Below are positions 42,452-50,128 of a stretch of 64,000 nucleotides of DNA, in pieces. This DNA comes from Rugamonas sp045984285 (GTDB lineage Bacteria > Pseudomonadota > Gammaproteobacteria > Burkholderiales > Burkholderiaceae_D), in assembly GCF_045984285.3 (NCBI RefSeq), contig NZ_JBJQIK030000003.1, positions 248,001-312,000 on the forward strand, read 5' to 3'. Made by a program: the position numbers and the translations under genes. The notes under the pieces are model-generated. The model ran no database searches, was not told the DNA's origin, and worked only from the letters and a program-made list of their open reading frames with translations. The first letter of the stretch is position 1. Each line of letters opens with the position of its first letter.

Positions 42452-43231
42452 TTACTGGATTTTGGCTTTCTTCATCAGGTCTTCGCGGAACGCTGCCAGC
42501 TTGCGCTGCTGCAGGGCCTGCTCGATTTGCGGTTTCACTTCTTCCAGCGACGGCACCTTGGCCGCGCGCGAACCTTCCAGCTTGATCACGTGCCAGCCGA
42601 ATTGCGACTGCACTGGCTTGTCGGTGATCTGGCCGTCTTTCAGGGCCACCATGGCGTCCGCGAAGGGCTTCACGTAGCCGCTTGGGCTGGCCCAGTCCAG
42701 GTCGCCGCCATTGGCTGCCGAACCCGGGTCTTTCGATTGCTTGGCCAGCTCTTCGAACTTGGCGCCGCCTTTCAGCTTGGCGATGATGTCGGTAGCTTCT
42801 TTTTCGGTTGCAACCAGGATGTGGCGCGCGTGGTATTCCTTGTCGCCCACCGATGCCTTGTACTTGTCGTACTCGGCTTTCACATCGGCGTCCTTGACCG
42901 GGTTTTTCTTCACGAAATCGGCCAGCATGGCGTTGATCACGATGCTCTGGCTCGCGTTTTCGATGGCGTCCTTGACTTCCTTGCGGGTGCCGTAGCCTTG
43001 CTTGTTGGCTTCCTGGATCATCACTTCGCGTGCGATCAGGTCTTTTTTGATGGCTTCGCGCAGTTGGGGCGAGTCCGTTTGCTTGCCCTGGGCAACTACC
43101 TGCTTGACGATGGCGTCAACGCGGGCGTTGGTGATGGCCTTGCCGTTCACGGTGGCGGCATTCTGCGCGAAGGCAGGTGCGGCGGCGACGGCGATCATTG
43201 CTAACAACAGACGGGCTGGCTTCAACATCAT
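42452..43231 (-). CDS. Exported parvulin-type peptidyl-prolyl isomerase, second copy
   Basis: The 259-residue protein has a signal peptide (LKPARLLLAMIAVAAAPAFA), an N-terminal helical part, and a parvulin domain with YHARHILVATEKEATDII, GGDLDWASP, FGWHVIKLEG. It is a paralogue of the next gene upstream, sharing almost the whole plan and the closing AKIQ. It is presumably a SurA/PrsA-type periplasmic foldase. The ATG at 43231 follows AGGA; a second ATG at 43228 is equally possible. The gene lies 64 bases after the paralogue's stop. Confidence 0.92.
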   Translation of the reverse strand: MMLKPARLLLAMIAVAAAPAFAQNAATVNGKAITNARVDAIVKQVVAQGKQTDSPQLREAIKKDLIAREVMIQEANKQGYGTRKEVKDAIENASQSIVINAMLADFVKKNPVKDADVKAEYDKYKASVGDKEYHARHILVATEKEATDIIAKLKGGAKFEELAKQSKDPGSAANGGDLDWASPSGYVKPFADAMVALKDGQITDKPVQSQFGWHVIKLEGSRAAKVPSLEEVKPQIEQALQQRKLAAFREDLMKKAKIQ

Positions 43232-43295
43232 TCTCAATTCCTATTAAATAAAACCAACACCGGCGCCACAAGGGCGCCGGAACCGTTACTTCAGC

Positions 43296-44075
43296 TTACT
43301 GAATCTTTGCTTTCTTCAGCAGTTCTTCCTGGTAGCCTGCCAGTTTGCGCTGCATCAGCACTTCCTGGATCTGTGGCTTGGCTTCTTCCAGGGTTGGCAG
43401 CTTGGCCGCGCGGATTTCGTCCACTTTGATCACGTGGAAGCCGTTCGGGGTCTGCACCGCCTTCTCGGTCACCTGGCCTGCCTTCAGGTTAACAAAGGCG
43501 TCCGAGAAGATTTTCGGGAAGGAGGATGGGGTAGCCCAATCCAGGTCGCCGCCGTTGTTGGCGGAACCGGTGTCCTTCGACTGCTTGGCCAGCTCTTCGA
43601 ACTTGGCGCCGCCTTTCAGCTTGGCGATCACGTCGTTGGCCTGGGCTTCGGTTTCCACCAGAATATGGCGCACATGGTATTCCTTGTCGCCGGTCTGGGC
43701 CACGAAGCGGTCGTACTCGGCCTTGACGTCGGCGTCCGACACCGGGTTCTTTTTCACGTAGTCGGCTACCAGGGCCTGCACGATGATGGCCTGGCGGGCG
43801 TTGTCGATGGCCTGCTTGACCTCGGCGTTCTGGTCGAACTTCTGCTTGGTGGCTTCCTGCATCATCACTTCGCGGCCGATCAGTTCCTTCTTGATGGCGT
43901 CGCGCAGTTGCGGCGAATCCGTTTGCTGACCCTGGGCGACCACCTGCTTGACGATGGCGTCCACGCGCGAGGTTGGGATGCCCTTGCCGTTAACCACAGC
44001 GATGTTCTGGGCGAATGCTGGAGCCGCAGCAACAGCGATAAGTGCGAGCAGCAGACGAGCTGGCTTAAAAGTCAT
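43296..44075 (-). CDS. Exported parvulin-type peptidyl-prolyl isomerase, first copy
   Basis: The 259-residue protein has a signal peptide (KPARLLLALIAVAAAPAFA) and a parvulin domain (YHVRHILVETEAQANDVI, GGDLDWATP, GFHVIKVDEIRA). The sequence is highly similar to the downstream gene over its full length, so the pair is a tandem duplication. It would act in the periplasm on outer-membrane protein folding. RBS-like AGGAAAT precedes the ATG. It is divergently placed from nothing; the BolA/YciB pair upstream is on the same strand. Confidence 0.92.
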   Translation of the reverse strand: MTFKPARLLLALIAVAAAPAFAQNIAVVNGKGIPTSRVDAIVKQVVAQGQQTDSPQLRDAIKKELIGREVMMQEATKQKFDQNAEVKQAIDNARQAIIVQALVADYVKKNPVSDADVKAEYDRFVAQTGDKEYHVRHILVETEAQANDVIAKLKGGAKFEELAKQSKDTGSANNGGDLDWATPSSFPKIFSDAFVNLKAGQVTEKAVQTPNGFHVIKVDEIRAAKLPTLEEAKPQIQEVLMQRKLAGYQEELLKKAKIQ

Positions 44076-44185
44076 TATTATTTCCTACGGGAAAAGTTCT
44101 TGAAAATCGCGGGGAGAAGGGCCTGGATCGCGGAGATGTCTCTACTATTCACTAATCTTTGATGGTTCCCAAAACTTCGCGCATA

Positions 44186-44455
44186 TCATACTTCCGATGG
44201 TGCCAATGCAGTAATGGCCAATGCATGAATTTCTTTATGCATCATATCGTGCACGGAATCATACACCAGACGATGGCGCATGACGAGTTTATGACCTTCG
44301 AATTTGTTTGAAACAATTCGTAAGCGGTAATGGCCGCCGCCGGAGGCCGCTCCCGCATGGCCGGCGTGCAGGGCGGATTCGTCGTCCAGCTGCAGTTCCA
44401 CCGGTTCCAGCACGGCCAGGCGCTGGCGGATTTTGTCCAGGCGCGGGTCGCTCAT
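44186..44455 (-). CDS. BolA-family protein
   Basis: The 89-residue protein has the BolA/IbaG fold: DKIRQRLAVLEPVELQLDDES, HAGHAG..GHYRLRIVSNKFE and HKLVMRHRLVYDSVHDMMHK, followed by HALAITALAP. The conserved His in HAGHAG and HALAI can bind an iron-sulfur cluster with a monothiol glutaredoxin. It overlaps the upstream yciB gene by four bases, so they are co-translated. Confidence 0.93.
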   Translation of the reverse strand: MSDPRLDKIRQRLAVLEPVELQLDDESALHAGHAGAASGGGHYRLRIVSNKFEGHKLVMRHRLVYDSVHDMMHKEIHALAITALAPSEV

Positions 44456-45081
44456 GCTTCGTCTTTCATGTGCTTCGACAGGTAAATGGTCTGGCCGATG
44501 ATAAAGGCGAACATCAGGCCGGTGGCGCCGAAGGCCTTGAAACTGACCCAGGCGCCGGTATCGGTGCGGAACAATACGAAGGCCACGAACAGATTAATAA
44601 AGCCCATCACCACGAAGAAGGTAATCCAGGCCAGGTTAATGCGGTGCCAGACTTCGTCCGGCAGCTTGATCTGCTTTTCCATCGCCTTGCGCATCAGGTT
44701 CTTTTTGAAATGCCATTGCGCGACAATCATCGCCACCGCGAAGCACCAGTAAATAATGGTGGGCTTCCATTTGATGAAATTATCGTCGTGGAAGTAAATG
44801 GTGAGGCCGCCGAAGAAAACAAACAGGATCAGCGAGAGCCACAGCGCGCCGTCGACTTTGCGCCCACGCGCGATCAGGTAGAGGATCTGCAGCACCGTCG
44901 CCACGATACCGGCAATGGTGGCCACGATGATGGGCGCCTGCGCCGCCGTGATCGCGCCGCCATAAATAAAGCTGCTCAGGTGGCCATTGATGAAGGCCTG
45001 GGCCGCTTCTTCATGCATGCCGGCCCATTTATAGCTGCCGAAGAAGACCAGTAGCGGGAAGATGTCGAACAGAAATTTCAT
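44452..45081 (-). CDS. yciB: Inner-membrane septation protein YciB (IspZ)
   Basis: The 209-residue protein has five to six membrane helices and the family start MKFLFDIFPLLVFFGSYKWA, a central KWKPTIIYWCFAVAMIVAQ helix and WHRINLAWITFFVVMGFIN. YciB affects septation and envelope integrity. The C-terminus overlaps the BolA start in ATGA. MsrB ends nine bases upstream of the start, so yciB-bolA may belong to a longer leftward unit. Confidence 0.94.
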   Translation of the reverse strand: MKFLFDIFPLLVFFGSYKWAGMHEEAAQAFINGHLSSFIYGGAITAAQAPIIVATIAGIVATVLQILYLIARGRKVDGALWLSLILFVFFGGLTIYFHDDNFIKWKPTIIYWCFAVAMIVAQWHFKKNLMRKAMEKQIKLPDEVWHRINLAWITFFVVMGFINLFVAFVLFRTDTGAWVSFKAFGATGLMFAFIIGQTIYLSKHMKDEA

Positions 45082-45090
45082 GTCTTGTAT

Positions 45091-45489
45091 TTAGCTTTGT
45101 GGCTCGAATCGCAGCGAGGCGGAATTGATGCAATAGCGCAACCCCGTCGGCGGCGGACCATCGGGGAAGACGTGGCCCAGGTGGGCGTCACAGACCGCAC
45201 AGATGATTTCGGTGCGCAGCATACCATGCGAGCGGTCCACCTTCTCAATCACCTTGGCCGGGTCCAGCGGCTCGAAGTAGCTGGGCCAGCCGCAGCCGGA
45301 ATCGAACTTGGCGTCCGAGCGGAACAGCGGCGTGTTGCAGCACACGCAGGTATAGATGCCTTCCTCGTGGTGGTCCCAGTATTTGCCGGTGAAGGCGCGT
45401 TCGGTGCCGGCGTGGCGCGTTACCTGGTACTGGATGGGATCCAGCTGGGCACGCCATTCGGCGTCGGACTTGCTGATTTTTTCGCTCAT
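45091..45489 (-). CDS. msrB: Peptide-methionine (R)-S-oxide reductase
   Basis: The 132-residue protein has two zinc-binding CxxC pairs (CVCC in YTCVCCNTPLF, CAVC in IICAVCDAHLG), GCGWPSYFEP, and the catalytic cysteine in LRYCINSASLRF. It reduces methionine-R-sulfoxide. The ATG at 45489 starts MSEKISKSDAEW; the longer frame to 45879 is antisense to SelO coding. The gene begins 11 bases after the SelO stop and forms an oxidative-stress pair with it. Confidence 0.95.
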   Translation of the reverse strand: MSEKISKSDAEWRAQLDPIQYQVTRHAGTERAFTGKYWDHHEEGIYTCVCCNTPLFRSDAKFDSGCGWPSYFEPLDPAKVIEKVDRSHGMLRTEIICAVCDAHLGHVFPDGPPPTGLRYCINSASLRFEPQS

Positions 45490-45499
45490 ATTCAGATTC

Positions 45500-46894
45500 T
45501 CAAGAAGAACAGCTGACTTCCAGTTCGCTGGCCCAGTCGGGCGGCAGCGCGGCGTAGCGTTCGTTTTCGGGCTGCTCGTCGAAAGGCCGCTCCAGCACCT
45601 GCAGCAGGCGGGCGACCTCCGAAAAGTCCTTATTTTGCGCTTTTTCGATCGCAACTTGCGCCAGATAGTTACGCAGGATGTACTTGGGGTTGGTTTGATC
45701 CATCGCAAGCTTGCGTTCGATATCCACGCTGGCTTCGGCGCGCAGGCGCTCGCGGTAGGTGTTGGCCCAGGCGTCGAAGGCCGGGCGGTCGATGAATAGG
45801 TCGCGCAGCGGCTCGTCGCCGGACGGACCGTCGCTGCGCAGGCCGCCCAGGCGGCGGAAGAACAGGGTGAAGTCGGCATGGTTGGTCTGCAGCAGGCCGA
45901 ACATGCTGTCCAGCAGCTCGCGGTCGCCGTCGCGCTGCTCGCGCAGGCCCAGCTTCGCGTGCAGCAGATCGTCGATTTTGGTGGCGAAGGCGGACTGGTA
46001 GATGTCCAGCGATTCCTGCGCCAGTTCCACTTCGCCGATCAGCGGCAGCAGGGCCTGGCCTAGCGCATAGCAGTTCCAGTGGCCGATTTGCGGCTGGTTG
46101 GCGTAGCTGTAGCGGCCGCCCTGGTCGGTGTGGTTGCAGATATGGCCGGAATCGAAGGCTTCCATGAAGCCGAAGGGGCCGTAATCCAGGGTCTGGCCGA
46201 GGATGGACATATTGTCGGTGTTCAGCACCCCGTGCATGAAGCCGACCGCCTGCCAGTGCGCCACCAGGTGGGCGGTGCGGCGCGTCACCTCTTCCAGCAG
46301 CGCGGCGTAGGGATTGTCTTCCTCGCGCAGGGCAGGATAGAAACGCTCGATCACGTAGTCGGCCAGGGTTTTCAGCTCGCCTTCCTGGCGTTTGTAGAAC
46401 CAGTGCTCGAAGGAGCCGAAGCGCACGAAGGTAGGCGCCATGCGCACCACTACGGCCGAGGTTTCGATGGTTTCGCGCACCACGCCCTGGTCCGAGCCCG
46501 CCACCGACAGCGCGCGGGTGGTGGGAATGCCCAGCGCGTGCATGGCTTCGGAACACAGGAATTCGCGGATCGAGGAGCGCAGCACGGCGCGGCCGTCGCC
46601 CATGCGGGAGTAGGGCGTGAGGCCGGCGCCTTTCAACTGCAGTTCAACCGGGCCTTGGGCCGTGGGCAGGTCGCCCAGCAGGATGGCGCGGCCGTCGCCG
46701 AGCTGGCCCGCCCACACGCCGAACTGGTGGCCGGAATAGACGGCGGACAGCGGTTTGGAACGCTCCGGCACGCGGTTGCCGATGATGGCGGCTAGCGTAT
46801 CGGGATCGTCCAGCGCAGCCGGATCGAGGCCGATCAGCTTTGCGGCCGAGGGGCTGGCCGCGACCAGGTAGGGCGACGGCAGCGGCGTTGGCAT
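45500..46894 (-). CDS. selO: Protein adenylyltransferase SelO (YdiU family), start uncertain
   Basis: The 464-residue pseudokinase-like enzyme has LVAASPSAAKLIGLD, FGVWAGQLGDGRAILLGD (glycine-rich loop), ELQLKGAGLTPYSRMGDGRA, HGVLNTDNMSILG (catalytic HxxxNtDN) and DYGPFGFMEAF (metal motif). SelO transfers AMP to proteins in redox stress. The only canonical start in the region is ATG 46894, yet the frame stays open upstream to 47002 and encodes FENSFASLPPAFYTRL, the conserved N-terminus. No ATG, GTG or TTG lies there, so the annotated start is too short or the native start has been lost or is non-canonical. Confidence 0.85.
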   Translation of the reverse strand: MPTPLPSPYLVAASPSAAKLIGLDPAALDDPDTLAAIIGNRVPERSKPLSAVYSGHQFGVWAGQLGDGRAILLGDLPTAQGPVELQLKGAGLTPYSRMGDGRAVLRSSIREFLCSEAMHALGIPTTRALSVAGSDQGVVRETIETSAVVVRMAPTFVRFGSFEHWFYKRQEGELKTLADYVIERFYPALREEDNPYAALLEEVTRRTAHLVAHWQAVGFMHGVLNTDNMSILGQTLDYGPFGFMEAFDSGHICNHTDQGGRYSYANQPQIGHWNCYALGQALLPLIGEVELAQESLDIYQSAFATKIDDLLHAKLGLREQRDGDRELLDSMFGLLQTNHADFTLFFRRLGGLRSDGPSGDEPLRDLFIDRPAFDAWANTYRERLRAEASVDIERKLAMDQTNPKYILRNYLAQVAIEKAQNKDFSEVARLLQVLERPFDEQPENERYAALPPDWASELEVSCSS

Positions 46895-47021
46895 CAGGCG
46901 CGTGTAGAAGGCGGGCGGCAGGCTCGCGAAGGAATTCTCGAAGGGAAGGGCGAGGGCGGCGATGGTTTTTCCAGTAGCTTCAGTGTATGAACAGGGCGGA
47001 TTTTAGCGCAGCCGCCGATTT

Positions 47022-47112
47022 CCCGTCGCCCCCGCGAAGGCGGGGGCCCAGGGTTGCAGCCGCTGGCCTGGACCGCATCGGCGGACCGTCCCGCCTTCGC
47101 GGGAATGACGGA
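47022..47112. repeat. REP-like element with CCCGCGAAGGCGGG arms
   Basis: CCCGCGAAGGCGGG (47031-47044) and its inverted copy CCCGCCTTCGCGGG (47090-47103) flank a central GC-rich part; the right flank reads GGAATGACGG. This is the well-known CCCGCGAAGGCGGG-type dispersed repeat. It sits in the divergent gap between SelO and the beta-oxidation gene and covers most of the upstream extension frame of the latter. Confidence 0.8.
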
Positions 47113-47184
47113 GCAAATAGCACGGTCGCTCTATTATGGGGTATAGTGGCTGGATCCCGACCATCGCAGAAGAGGAAAGAGACA

Positions 47185-49275
47185 ATGAGCGCCGATTACC
47201 AGGTCCACGGTTCCGTAGCTGTCATCACGCTGAACAATCCGCCGGTCAATGGACTGGGTTACGCCACCCGCACCGCTGCGGTGGAAGGTATCCGCCGCGC
47301 CAACGACGATGCCGCCATCAAGGCCATCGTCATCACCGGTGCGGGCAAAGCCTTCTCGGGCGGCGCCGACATCAAGGAATTCAATTCGCCCAAAGCGCTG
47401 GCGGAACCCACGCTGCATACGCTGATCCGCGTGGCGGAAGACTCGGCCAAGCCCGTGGTGGCCGCCATCCATTCCGTCTGCATGGGCGGCGGCCTGGAAC
47501 TGGCGCTGGGCTGCAATTACCGCGTGGCCCTGCCGGGCGCGCAGATCGCGCTGCCGGAAGTGAAGCTTGGACTGTTACCCGGCGCAGGCGGCACGCAACG
47601 CCTGCCGCGCGTACTGGGGCTGGAGAAGGCGCTCAACATGATCGTGTCCGGCACGCCGGCGCTGTCGGAAACGCTGGCCGGGTCGGCCCTGTTCGACGAA
47701 GTGTTCGCGGCCGGAACCGAGCTGGTTCCGGCGGCCGTCGCCTTCGCGGAAAAGATCGCCGACGTGCGTCCGCTGCCGCGTGTGCGCGACCGCAAGGTGG
47801 ACTATCCCAACCATGAAGCATTCCTCCAGTTCAGCCGCAACACGGTGAAGGCCGTGGCAGGCCCGTTCCCGGCGCCGATCGAATGCGTGGAAACCGTGGC
47901 GGCTTCGGTCACGAAGAAGTTCGAGGACGGCCTGAAGTTCGAACGCGAACGCTTCCTGCACCTGATGCAGACGCCGGAATCGAAATCGCTGCGCCACGCC
48001 TTCTTCGCCGAACGCGAAGCAAGCAAGATTCCCGACGTGCCTTCCGATACGCCGGTGCGCAAGATTGAGAAGGCGGCCGTGATCGGCGCGGGCACCATGG
48101 GCGGCGGCATTGCGATGAACTTCGCGAATGCGGGCATTCCCGTCACCATCCTCGAAACGAAACCGGAGGCGCTGGAGCGCGGCATCGCCACCATCCGCAA
48201 GAATTACGAGAACACGCTGAAGAAGGGCAAGCTGACGCAGGAGAAGTTCGACCAGCGCATGGCCCTGATCAGCACCACGCTGGACTATGAAGCCATTGCG
48301 CAGGCGGACATCGTGGTGGAAGCCGTGTTCGAAGAGATGGGCGTGAAGGAAGCGGTGTTCCGCAAGCTGGATGAGGTGATGAAGCCGGGCGCCATCCTGG
48401 CATCCAATACTTCCACGCTGGACGTGGACCGCATCGCGGCCTTCACCAAACGCCCTCAGGATGTAATCGGCACCCACTTCTTCAGCCCCGCGAACGTAAT
48501 GAAGCTGCTGGAGATCGTGCGCGGCAAGGAAACCGGCAAGGACGTGCTGGCGACCACCATGGCGCTGTCCAAAAAACTGAAGAAGACGGGCGTGGTGTCC
48601 GGCGTCTGCGATGGCTTTATCGGCAACCGCATGATCGAGCAGTACAGCCGCCAGGCGGGATTCCTGCTGGAAGAAGGCTGCCTGCCGGAGCAGGTGGACA
48701 AGGCCATCGAGAAGTTCGGTTTCGCCATGGGCCCGTTCCGCATGATCGATATGGCAGGCAATGACATCAGCTGGGCGATCCGCAAGCGCCGCTATATCGA
48801 AAAGCCGGAAGTCAGCTACTCGAAAACGGCCGACCTGCTGTGCGAAATGGGCCGTTTCGGCCAGAAGACCGGCGGCGGCTGGTACGACTACAAGGCGGGC
48901 GACCGCAAGGCTTACCCGAATGCGGCGGTGAACGACATGATCGTGAAGCACTCGGCCGATATCGGCGTGGAACGCCGCAAGATCAGTGACCAGGAAATCG
49001 TCGAGCGCCTGGTGTATGCGCTGGTGAACGAGGGTGCGTTGATCCTGGAAGAGGGCATTGCGCAGCGCGCGTCCGACATCGATATGGTCTACCTGACCGG
49101 TTATGGTTTCCCGCTGTTCCGTGGCGGTCCGATGTTCTACGCCGATACGGTGGGTCTGCCGAACGTGCTGGCGTCGGTGGAGCGCTTTGCCAGGGGCCGC
49201 CACGGCGATGCATGGAAACCGGCGCCGCTGTTGGTGAAGCTGGCCGCCGAAGGCAAGGGTTTCAACAGCCGCTGA
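47185..49275 (+). CDS. 3-hydroxyacyl-CoA dehydrogenase / enoyl-CoA hydratase (FadB/FadJ type)
   Basis: The 696-residue bifunctional enzyme has an N-terminal enoyl-CoA hydratase domain (GAGKAFSGGADIKEF, VCMGGGLELALGCNYR, LPEVKLGLLPGAGGTQRLPR). The C-terminal dehydrogenase has the Rossmann motif VIGAGTMGGGIAMNFANAG and GTHFFSPANVMKLLEIVRG. It carries two successive steps of fatty-acid beta-oxidation. The ATG at 47185 has AGAGGAAAG upstream; the longer frame to 46987 runs through the REP-like repeat and is not credible. No thiolase gene lies next to it. Confidence 0.94.
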   Translation: MSADYQVHGSVAVITLNNPPVNGLGYATRTAAVEGIRRANDDAAIKAIVITGAGKAFSGGADIKEFNSPKALAEPTLHTLIRVAEDSAKPVVAAIHSVCMGGGLELALGCNYRVALPGAQIALPEVKLGLLPGAGGTQRLPRVLGLEKALNMIVSGTPALSETLAGSALFDEVFAAGTELVPAAVAFAEKIADVRPLPRVRDRKVDYPNHEAFLQFSRNTVKAVAGPFPAPIECVETVAASVTKKFEDGLKFERERFLHLMQTPESKSLRHAFFAEREASKIPDVPSDTPVRKIEKAAVIGAGTMGGGIAMNFANAGIPVTILETKPEALERGIATIRKNYENTLKKGKLTQEKFDQRMALISTTLDYEAIAQADIVVEAVFEEMGVKEAVFRKLDEVMKPGAILASNTSTLDVDRIAAFTKRPQDVIGTHFFSPANVMKLLEIVRGKETGKDVLATTMALSKKLKKTGVVSGVCDGFIGNRMIEQYSRQAGFLLEEGCLPEQVDKAIEKFGFAMGPFRMIDMAGNDISWAIRKRRYIEKPEVSYSKTADLLCEMGRFGQKTGGGWYDYKAGDRKAYPNAAVNDMIVKHSADIGVERRKISDQEIVERLVYALVNEGALILEEGIAQRASDIDMVYLTGYGFPLFRGGPMFYADTVGLPNVLASVERFARGRHGDAWKPAPLLVKLAAEGKGFNSR

Positions 49276-50128
49276 GCAGCTTGCGCATCCGGGCGAGCGG
49301 TACCGACACATCGCCCGGCAGCGTGAGCGCGAAATCTTCCACGCTCTCGAATCCGGCCGCCTTGTAGAGCGGCACGCCGGGCATGGTTGCCGCCAGTTCG
49401 AGCAGCTGGAAGCCCTGAGCCAATGCCTCGCGCTCGCAATGCTGCATCAGCATGGTGCCCAGGCCTTGCCGCGGCGCCGATGGATCGACAAAGAAGGCGC
49501 GGATGCGGCCGGGCTGCGTGGCCGGGTCCAGCAGCGGATCCGGGCCGGACTTGTGCCGGTCGCCGCCGAACAGCGTGGCGCGCTTGCTCCAGCCGCCGCA
49601 GGCCAGCGCTTCGCCATCGCGTTCAATGATGAAATAGGTTGCGTCTTCCACCAGCTGGGTATCGACGCCGAATACGTGTTTGGTGACGGCCGCCGCCTGT
49701 TCTTCGCTGTAGAACCCTTTGCTCAGTTCAATCCCGGAGCGTGCGATCAGCGCCTCCATCACCGGAATGTCCTCATGGCGCGCTACGCGCAGCTGCGTGG
49801 TGGCGCCGTTGCGGAACCAGGCTTTCGCGATCTGGCCGTTCATTACTTCGTAGATGGCCAGCAGTTCGGTATAGGAAGCGCCGTCGTGCACGCGCTCCGA
49901 ATCGACCACCGTGTTGCCCGACACGATGCGCTGCAGCAGTTGCGCGCGCGGGCTGCTGCCGGCGAAGCGCTCCGCATAGCGCCTGCGGATTGCCTGCCGT
50001 CCCTGCGCCAGCAGGATGTCGGGATGGCGGTACTGGCAGGCGCCGTCAGCGTACAGCGCACACAAGCCGTCCACATCGTGGGCGTTATATGCATCCAGCT
50101 GCGCCTGGGCGACGGCCTGCGGAGTCAT
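49262..50128 (-). CDS. NTF2-like (SnoaL) domain fused to a GNAT acetyltransferase
   Basis: The 288-residue protein has an N-terminal SnoaL/ketosteroid-isomerase-like domain (AQLDAYNAHDVDGLCALYAD, AERFAGSSPRAQLLQRIVSG) ending at about residue 115. A GNAT domain follows, with the acetyl-CoA loop FFVDPSAPRQGLGTMLMQHC (RQGLG). The fusion is uncommon in my experience. The ATG at 50128 overlaps the stop of nadB in ATGA; a far longer frame to 50395 is antisense to nadB. The substrate is unknown, and the tight overlap suggests translation coupled to nadB. Confidence 0.8.
   Translation of the reverse strand: MTPQAVAQAQLDAYNAHDVDGLCALYADGACQYRHPDILLAQGRQAIRRRYAERFAGSSPRAQLLQRIVSGNTVVDSERVHDGASYTELLAIYEVMNGQIAKAWFRNGATTQLRVARHEDIPVMEALIARSGIELSKGFYSEEQAAAVTKHVFGVDTQLVEDATYFIIERDGEALACGGWSKRATLFGGDRHKSGPDPLLDPATQPGRIRAFFVDPSAPRQGLGTMLMQHCEREALAQGFQLLELAATMPGVPLYKAAGFESVEDFALTLPGDVSVPLARMRKLLSGC

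Noticed and set aside
46987..47184. N-terminal extension of the beta-oxidation enzyme to an upstream ATG
   Set aside because: It runs through the CCCGCGAAGGCGGG repeat; the ATG at 47185 has the ribosome site and the family N-terminus.
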